The notes below the pieces were generated by a model. The model was not told the origin of the DNA, made no database searches, and was given only the letters and a program-made list of their open reading frames with translations. This document shows, one piece after another, positions 15,693 through 19,464 of a stretch of 19,464 nt of DNA. The translations under genes were made by a program, and so were the position numbers. Location: positions 1 to 19,464 of the forward strand of contig WAMJ01000161.1 of the NCBI GenBank assembly GCA_015522385.1, in the 5' to 3' direction. How positions within the stretch are numbered: position 1 is the first letter of the stretch; every line of letters begins with the position of its first letter. Origin of the DNA: Candidatus Heimdallarchaeota archaeon (GTDB taxonomy: Archaea; Asgardarchaeota; Heimdallarchaeia; Heimdallarchaeales; Kariarchaeaceae).

Positions 15693-16436
15693 ATGAGTAT
15701 TCAACTGAAAAAATGGACGACCATTAGAGTCAGTGGGAAGGATGCATCCACGTATCTCAATGGAATTGTATCGATAGATTTCCAAGACCTAGGCACGGAA
15801 TGGAGAAGGGCACTACTCCTAACACCGAAAGGAAAAATTCGATCAGTTTTTTGGGTTAGAAAAGACGGTGACAGCTTCTACCTCATCACGAGTCCTGTGT
15901 ATCGGAGTAATTTGGTTGAGGATTTGCTCAAGTACAATCTGAATGTATCTGTCAAGCTAGAGGATCTAACAGATGAGTTACCACCAGTTATCTTCAAGAC
16001 TGGAGAACAATCAATCTCCGGTTTGGGGGATCTCAGGGGAGAATTCGACTGGCATGAACAATTTGAGAGTCCAGATGATTTTGATGAACTGGTGATTCTT
16101 AACAATGGGTGTCCTTCAGATCTGCTCTTAGGCAAGCATCCCTTAGAAGTGGGTATGATGGACTCTATCACACTTGAAAAAGGGTGTTTTCTCGGCCAAG
16201 AAACGGTCTCGCGGATGTTCCACCGTGGAAAGCCCCGAACAATGCTCGTCGGAGTTGACGGGGATGTTGAACAATTGTTCACAGAGGATAAGAAGGAGGT
16301 GGAGATCATCACGAGAGGAAAGAGTAGAACCATTTGTTCAGTCCCTTTTGGCTACAGTGGATATCTCATAGATCCCAAAGGGAACAAGTATAGTTATGTA
16401 ATTATAGGAGAATACCCACCTCAGCATCAAATCTAG
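15693..16436 (+). CDS. ygfZ: YgfZ/GcvT-like folate-binding protein for Fe-S maintenance
   Basis: A 247-residue protein with a GcvT-like fold. The N-terminus (LKKWTTIRVSGKDASTYLNG) matches the family, and the signature K163-G-C165-F-L-G-Q-E170 is present, with the YgfZ cysteine C165 intact. YgfZ/COG0354 proteins bind tetrahydrofolate and support the assembly or repair of certain [4Fe-4S] enzymes, unlike true GcvT, which is longer. This ties it functionally to the SUF locus about 7 kb away. It is shorter than the bacterial form (about 325 residues), with a reduced C-terminal domain. It lies 29 bases after the threonine dehydrogenase gene. Its TAG stop shares CTAG with the stop of the convergent M20 gene. 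Confidence 0.85.
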   Translation: MSIQLKKWTTIRVSGKDASTYLNGIVSIDFQDLGTEWRRALLLTPKGKIRSVFWVRKDGDSFYLITSPVYRSNLVEDLLKYNLNVSVKLEDLTDELPPVIFKTGEQSISGLGDLRGEFDWHEQFESPDDFDELVILNNGCPSDLLLGKHPLEVGMMDSITLEKGCFLGQETVSRMFHRGKPRTMLVGVDGDVEQLFTEDKKEVEIITRGKSRTICSVPFGYSGYLIDPKGNKYSYVIIGEYPPQHQI

Positions 16437-17776
16437 ACAAGTTCATTATAGATTCTTTTGAATATCTCGACCAGTCTATGGATGGAGCTGAGGCTGACAT
16501 ACTCGTTAGGTCCATGCTCATTCTTCCCCTCTGGACCAAGTTCAACTCCAGGAATACCAATAGATGTGAAGAACCTCGTATCGCTCGCACCACCTAGTTT
16601 CTCACCTACATCAATTATATGCATCCCAGAATCCTCAGCGACTTCTTTGAGTTTTTGAGGAAGGAAACTCTGAGGGTCCACAAAAACTGGATTAATAGAT
16701 GCAGTAATTTCGAAGGAACCCTCTAATCCCACCCGCTTGAAATTCTCAAGTATTAGTTCAGCCATAATCCGATGGGATTCAGGAGATTCGAGCATTGCTC
16801 TAATATCAATGGTGAGCTCGATGTTTTCATCTATCTTAAGAATATTAGGGCAAATAGAGGAGCCAAACTTACTGGGAAGAATTGGAAGATGTAGGGATCC
16901 AATCGAAGCAATTGCGGTCATCATAAGGCTAAGATTTCTGTCATACTCAACAGACTCACCCTCCACTGAGTCATCGATATAGGTGACAGTCACAGTCTCT
17001 GGAACCGCATTCTCCTTTATCGATGTACTGTGGATATCAATCACGGGGCGATCTACACAAAACTTAGCGGCTGCAATAAACGCATGGATATCAGCACCTA
17101 GAACAAAAGCACTACTATGTAAGGTCTGAGAACCATTACTTTGAACAGATTTGAATTCCTGTTTCTTCACAACCCCTTTAGCAGTTGTTTTCAACTTAGG
17201 GAAAGTGTATTTCAGCCATGTTCCACCTCTTCGCTGTGTGACGATTATATTGTTCCTGCTGGGTTCTGCATTGATGACATAATCAGGTAGGAGCCCGTTG
17301 TCCCTTAGGGCATCCACAATCATAGGCATCGAGGCCATTCCCCCAACCTCTTCGTCACCAGAGAGTGCTATTATCACGGTACCCGCATCTATTTTATTCT
17401 CAAATGCTTTGAAGAAGGCAGCGACACCTCCCTTCATATCGCTAGATCCCCTCCCATAGAGAAGATCCCCCTCCACAGTACCCGAGAAAGCTGCATGATC
17501 CCACTGCTCATTTTCTGGTACAGGGACTACATCGATGTGTCCAAGGAAAAGAATCTTCTTTCCTTCGTTAATACCTCTCTTATAGACAAGAAGTGGATAG
17601 ATTTCTCGAGTGGAGTTTGGGTAAATACAATTTCCCAGTGGTAACTGTTCAAATCCCAATTCAATAGCAACCTTGGCGATTAAATCTCGTGTCAAGCTAT
17701 CGGGAAATACCCCCTCGTTTGGATTGATTGAGCTATCTAGTTGCACCATCTCACTAAGGAACTTAACTACATCCAT
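16433..17776 (-). CDS. M20 family metallopeptidase or deacylase (ArgE/DapE-like)
   Basis: A 447-residue two-zinc hydrolase of the M20 family, which removes acyl groups or cleaves small peptides (ArgE, DapE, carboxypeptidases). Metal and catalytic residues are in order: H80 with D82 in GHIDVVP, bridging D113 in GRGSSDMKGG, catalytic E142 and metal E143 in SGDEEVGG, E171 in AEPSR, and H421 in NEHGPNEYV. The dimerisation domain sits about 200-330, including a conserved-type histidine in TLHSSAF. Exact substrate cannot be told; no lysine or arginine biosynthesis gene is adjacent. ATG 17776 has AGGTGA four bases upstream and a TATA-like ACATATAC near 17795-17805. It overlaps ygfZ by four bases at the 3' ends. 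Confidence 0.88.
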   Translation of the reverse strand: MDVVKFLSEMVQLDSSINPNEGVFPDSLTRDLIAKVAIELGFEQLPLGNCIYPNSTREIYPLLVYKRGINEGKKILFLGHIDVVPVPENEQWDHAAFSGTVEGDLLYGRGSSDMKGGVAAFFKAFENKIDAGTVIIALSGDEEVGGMASMPMIVDALRDNGLLPDYVINAEPSRNNIIVTQRRGGTWLKYTFPKLKTTAKGVVKKQEFKSVQSNGSQTLHSSAFVLGADIHAFIAAAKFCVDRPVIDIHSTSIKENAVPETVTVTYIDDSVEGESVEYDRNLSLMMTAIASIGSLHLPILPSKFGSSICPNILKIDENIELTIDIRAMLESPESHRIMAELILENFKRVGLEGSFEITASINPVFVDPQSFLPQKLKEVAEDSGMHIIDVGEKLGGASDTRFFTSIGIPGVELGPEGKNEHGPNEYVSLSSIHRLVEIFKRIYNELV

Positions 17777-17866
17777 GCTCTCACCTGACTCGGGTAGTAT
17801 ATGTAGGTAAGTAATGGACTGAAATCTTGGATTAGATGTTCAAGTGTACATTTTTTTTTGTTTAAC

Positions 17867-17874
17867 CTTTATAT
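17867..17874 (+). promoter_or_regulatory. TATA element of the six-helix membrane gene
   Basis: CTTTATAT is centred about 26 nt before ATG 17897, which fits a leaderless archaeal transcript. It also shows that the upstream in-frame TTG at 17858 lies before the promoter and is not the start. Confidence 0.6.
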
Positions 17875-17896
17875 CATATTTATCGTATCGTCAATT

Positions 17897-18478
17897 ATGG
17901 TTCTCGATATAATTGCTCAGAACTACACTATAGTCCTGATTGTGTCTGGACTTCTGGGAGTGATCCTAGGTATTGACAGGATGTTCAAGAAAAGGGAAGA
18001 GGAGAGCAAAGTCCTTCAAGGACTAGGCTTCGTCTTCGGGTTCATTCTTCTCATCATGCCAGCGATAATAATCTACTCCATTGATCAAGAAGGGGTGTAC
18101 TCTAACTATACACTCTTGTTAATGTTCTTAGTAGGTCTTTCCCTTCTCGCGAGACCGATGAAGGACCTCCCACTTGCGGTCACTTTGTCAGTGATCGTGG
18201 CCCTAGGAGGTTTCATCGGTATTGCACTACTCGTGGGTAGAGATGGAGCAAGTGATCTGCCAATAACTTTGGTAGCGATCATCATGCTGTTCGTAGTCTT
18301 TATCATCCTCATTGCCACACTATTCATTGAGAAGACATTGGACGCAGTTCTCGTTGTCCTAGGATGGGGCCCTCTTATCACGATTTTTTCCCTCACGAGT
18401 GTTATTCAAGGAACCCTGATCCTTGCGGGAATAACAAACCACTACGGAATACTATATTATCTAGGATTTGGACAGTAA
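17897..18478 (+). CDS. Six-helix integral membrane protein of unknown function
   Basis: A 193-residue protein from ATG 17897 (MVLDIIAQNY). An open frame reaches back to a TTG at 17858, but a good TATA box lies between the two, so the ATG is preferred. About six hydrophobic helices are visible, near residues 11-30, 41-60, 72-87, 93-112, 120-140 and 145-175. A basic loop (DRMFKKREEESK) after the first helix and the segment LARPMKDLP between the third and fourth are the main polar parts. No transporter signature is seen. A Nudix gene follows 30 bases later on the same strand, and another membrane gene after that, suggesting a three-gene operon. Confidence 0.72.
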   Translation: MVLDIIAQNYTIVLIVSGLLGVILGIDRMFKKREEESKVLQGLGFVFGFILLIMPAIIIYSIDQEGVYSNYTLLLMFLVGLSLLARPMKDLPLAVTLSVIVALGGFIGIALLVGRDGASDLPITLVAIIMLFVVFIILIATLFIEKTLDAVLVVLGWGPLITIFSLTSVIQGTLILAGITNHYGILYYLGFGQ

Positions 18479-18508
18479 AGCTATTATCTAGGTATATTCG
18501 GGAAGGTA

Positions 18509-18970
18509 GTGAAGCACTTCACCGCCACAACATATCTATTCACTCCTGATTTCTCCAGAACTCTTTTTCTTTACCATAAGAAACTGGAATCTTGGCTTCC
18601 ACCAGGTGGACACATCGAAGAGAACGAATCTCCAGAAGAAGCTGCACGCCGAGAGATCAAAGAGGAGATCGGAGAAATAAATCCGATGTTTATCCTCAAC
18701 TCCAAGTACGGAAAAGTGGACAATAGAGCTGAGTACATGTTACTCCCTCACCATCTTATTATGGAGAAGATCGAGGAAAACCACTATCATATGGACTTCA
18801 TCTTCTACGCAGTCGTAGAGCAGGAGGAATGGTTGTCTCCAGAGAATCTTGAATTAAGGTGGTTCACATATGAAGAAATGTCTGAAGAAAAAAATATCTT
18901 TGAAAATGTCCGTGAAATGGCTGAGCATGGTTTCCAGTTAATTGCTAAAGAGTTAAATTTCCTGAAATAG
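18509..18970 (+). CDS. Nudix hydrolase
   Basis: A 153-residue Nudix-fold enzyme. The Nudix box runs from G34 (GGHIEENE, GX5E) through SPEEAAR to R48-E49-I-K-E52-E53-I-G55, which holds the magnesium-binding glutamates; the hydrophobic residue normally following G55 is Glu here. WLPPGGHIE and the HKKLESW stretch before it resemble the ADP-ribose or MutT-like group that hydrolyses nucleoside diphosphates linked to another moiety. Substrate cannot be read from sequence. The start is GTG 18509, the only start codon after the upstream stop in this frame; GGAAGG lies just before it with a short spacing of two bases. It lies between two membrane-protein genes. Confidence 0.88.
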   Translation: MKHFTATTYLFTPDFSRTLFLYHKKLESWLPPGGHIEENESPEEAARREIKEEIGEINPMFILNSKYGKVDNRAEYMLLPHHLIMEKIEENHYHMDFIFYAVVEQEEWLSPENLELRWFTYEEMSEEKNIFENVREMAEHGFQLIAKELNFLK

Positions 18971-18980
18971 TTCGGGGATT

Positions 18981-19364
18981 ATGTTCGACCAGATCATCAT
19001 CATTGCGATCTCGATACTTCTCATCGCAATATTCTTGTTTATCGGGGACAAACTATTAGGCTCTGGCAAGCCACAGCTCACAGCTGGGTATTTCCTGCTC
19101 GCAGTCATTACTGCCCTCCTTGTAATAATAGTCATAATCGCTGCTGGTGCAGCAGTTGGCTTCTTGGGGACATTCTTGCCAGGAATCGGGGGGATTGTAC
19201 CTATCCTCGGATTTGTGCTTGCCACCTATATTGTCAAGATGGTCTTGGTGAAGGAGGAGTTCCAGAGATCGATGTGGATCACGATGATCGCTTATGCTCT
19301 GGTTTATATTACAAATGCGGTAGCAGTTTACATAGGGTTCCAGCCAATTATACAGTACATCTAA
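18981..19364 (+). CDS. Small four-helix membrane protein
   Basis: A 127-residue hydrophobic protein with helices near 3-22, 36-58, 64-88 and 99-120. A Gly-rich stretch (GTFLPGIGGIVPILG) lies between the second and third. Few charged residues occur outside the loops GDKLLGSGK and VKEEFQRS. I do not recognise the family. It begins ten bases after the Nudix stop with GGGGAT just upstream of ATG 18981, so the two are probably translated from one transcript. Its stop codon at 19362-19364 directly abuts the stop of the convergent gene at 19365. Confidence 0.7.
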   Translation: MFDQIIIIAISILLIAIFLFIGDKLLGSGKPQLTAGYFLLAVITALLVIIVIIAAGAAVGFLGTFLPGIGGIVPILGFVLATYIVKMVLVKEEFQRSMWITMIAYALVYITNAVAVYIGFQPIIQYI

Positions 19365-19464
19365 TTAGGCAACCATCTTCTCAAGTGACTTCTTCGCTTC
19401 TTGTATTATCTCAGGAGGTAGGTCAATAATCTGTTCAGGTTTAGGATCTTGGAGAGCCAGAAGA
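19365..19464 (-). CDS. nadA: C-terminal end of probable quinolinate synthase NadA (partial)
   Basis: The last 100 bases encode, on the minus strand, about 33 residues ending in TAA at 19365-19367. The peptide begins LLALQDPKPEQIIDLP and ends PPEIIQEAKKSLEKMVA. The order (a helix with LxxLxxxxPE, then a P-E-I-x-x-x-A-x-x-x-L-E-x-M end) closely resembles the C-terminus of NadA, the [4Fe-4S] enzyme that makes quinolinate from iminoaspartate and dihydroxyacetone phosphate for NAD synthesis. The catalytic part lies outside the window, so this identification rests on a short tail only. Confidence 0.5.
   Translation of the reverse strand, partial: LLALQDPKPEQIIDLPPEIIQEAKKSLEKMVA

Noticed and set aside
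15878..16333. A 151-codon open frame antisense to ygfZ
   Set aside because: Ser/Pro-rich low-complexity product with no motif, wholly inside a well-supported gene with the KGCFLGQE signature.
17851..17859. Nine-T run as a transcription terminator
   Set aside because: No rightward gene ends nearby: the gene to its left reads leftward. It is more likely part of the AT-rich promoter region of the next gene.
17858..17896. TTG-initiated extension of the six-helix membrane protein
   Set aside because: The extension spans a clear TATA box (17867-17874) positioned for the ATG at 17897, and TTG at the end of a T run is an unlikely start.
1..19464. CRISPR arrays, tRNA or rRNA genes, insertion sequences and att sites
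   Set aside because: No regularly spaced repeats, cloverleaf sequence, transposase or integrase frame, or terminal inverted repeats were seen on either strand by eye.

Overview
The window reads as a compact archaeal chromosome segment, probably from an Asgard archaeon and possibly a Heimdallarchaeia-like lineage. The archaeal call rests on AT-rich TATA elements about 25-35 nt upstream of many start codons (several genes look leaderless, others have Shine-Dalgarno (SD) sequences), on oligo-T or AT-hairpin candidate terminators, and on a secreted protein with an archaeosortase-type C-terminal anchor (PGF, hydrophobic helix, basic tail). The Asgard call is weaker. It rests on a longin-like domain fused to a polytopic membrane protein and on the general style of the proteins. 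No rRNA, tRNA, transposase, phage gene or CRISPR array was seen, and no gene-free stretch exceeds about 210 bases.

Region 1 (1-2264) holds the 3' end of a gene for a single-span membrane protein, a convergent 70-residue zinc-ribbon gene, and a 441-residue protein with eight predicted membrane helices and a longin-like cytosolic domain. Region 2 (2318-8449) is a complete SUF iron-sulphur assembly locus split by one divergent promoter. SufD and a Rieske [2Fe-2S] protein, coupled by an ATGA overlap, read left. SufB, SufS, SufC, a SufU-type scaffold or sulphur-transfer protein and a 78-residue two-helix membrane protein read right. SufS should release sulphur from cysteine, SufU relay it, and SufBC2D build the cluster. 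The Rieske protein is either a client or an electron donor.

Region 3 (8450-14631) holds a cysteine-free, sequon-rich, C-terminally anchored surface protein, then two divergently transcribed, acidic, apparently cytosolic proteins that I cannot assign. One has a beta domain and two helix-hairpin-helix units. The other has a HEAT hairpin followed by about five DUF11-like beta-sandwich domains. Their shared features (no export signal, acidic linkers, beta-sandwich modules, common intergenic region) make them the best candidates here for an undescribed functional pair.

Region 4 (14632-19464) is housekeeping-like. It holds a short-chain-type L-threonine 3-dehydrogenase followed by a YgfZ/GcvT-like folate-binding Fe-S maintenance protein, a convergent M20 metallopeptidase whose stop codon overlaps that of ygfZ in a shared CTAG, a six-helix membrane protein, a Nudix hydrolase, a four-helix membrane protein, and the C-terminal end of a probable quinolinate synthase (NadA, a [4Fe-4S] enzyme). 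YgfZ and NadA extend the iron-sulphur theme beyond the SUF locus.
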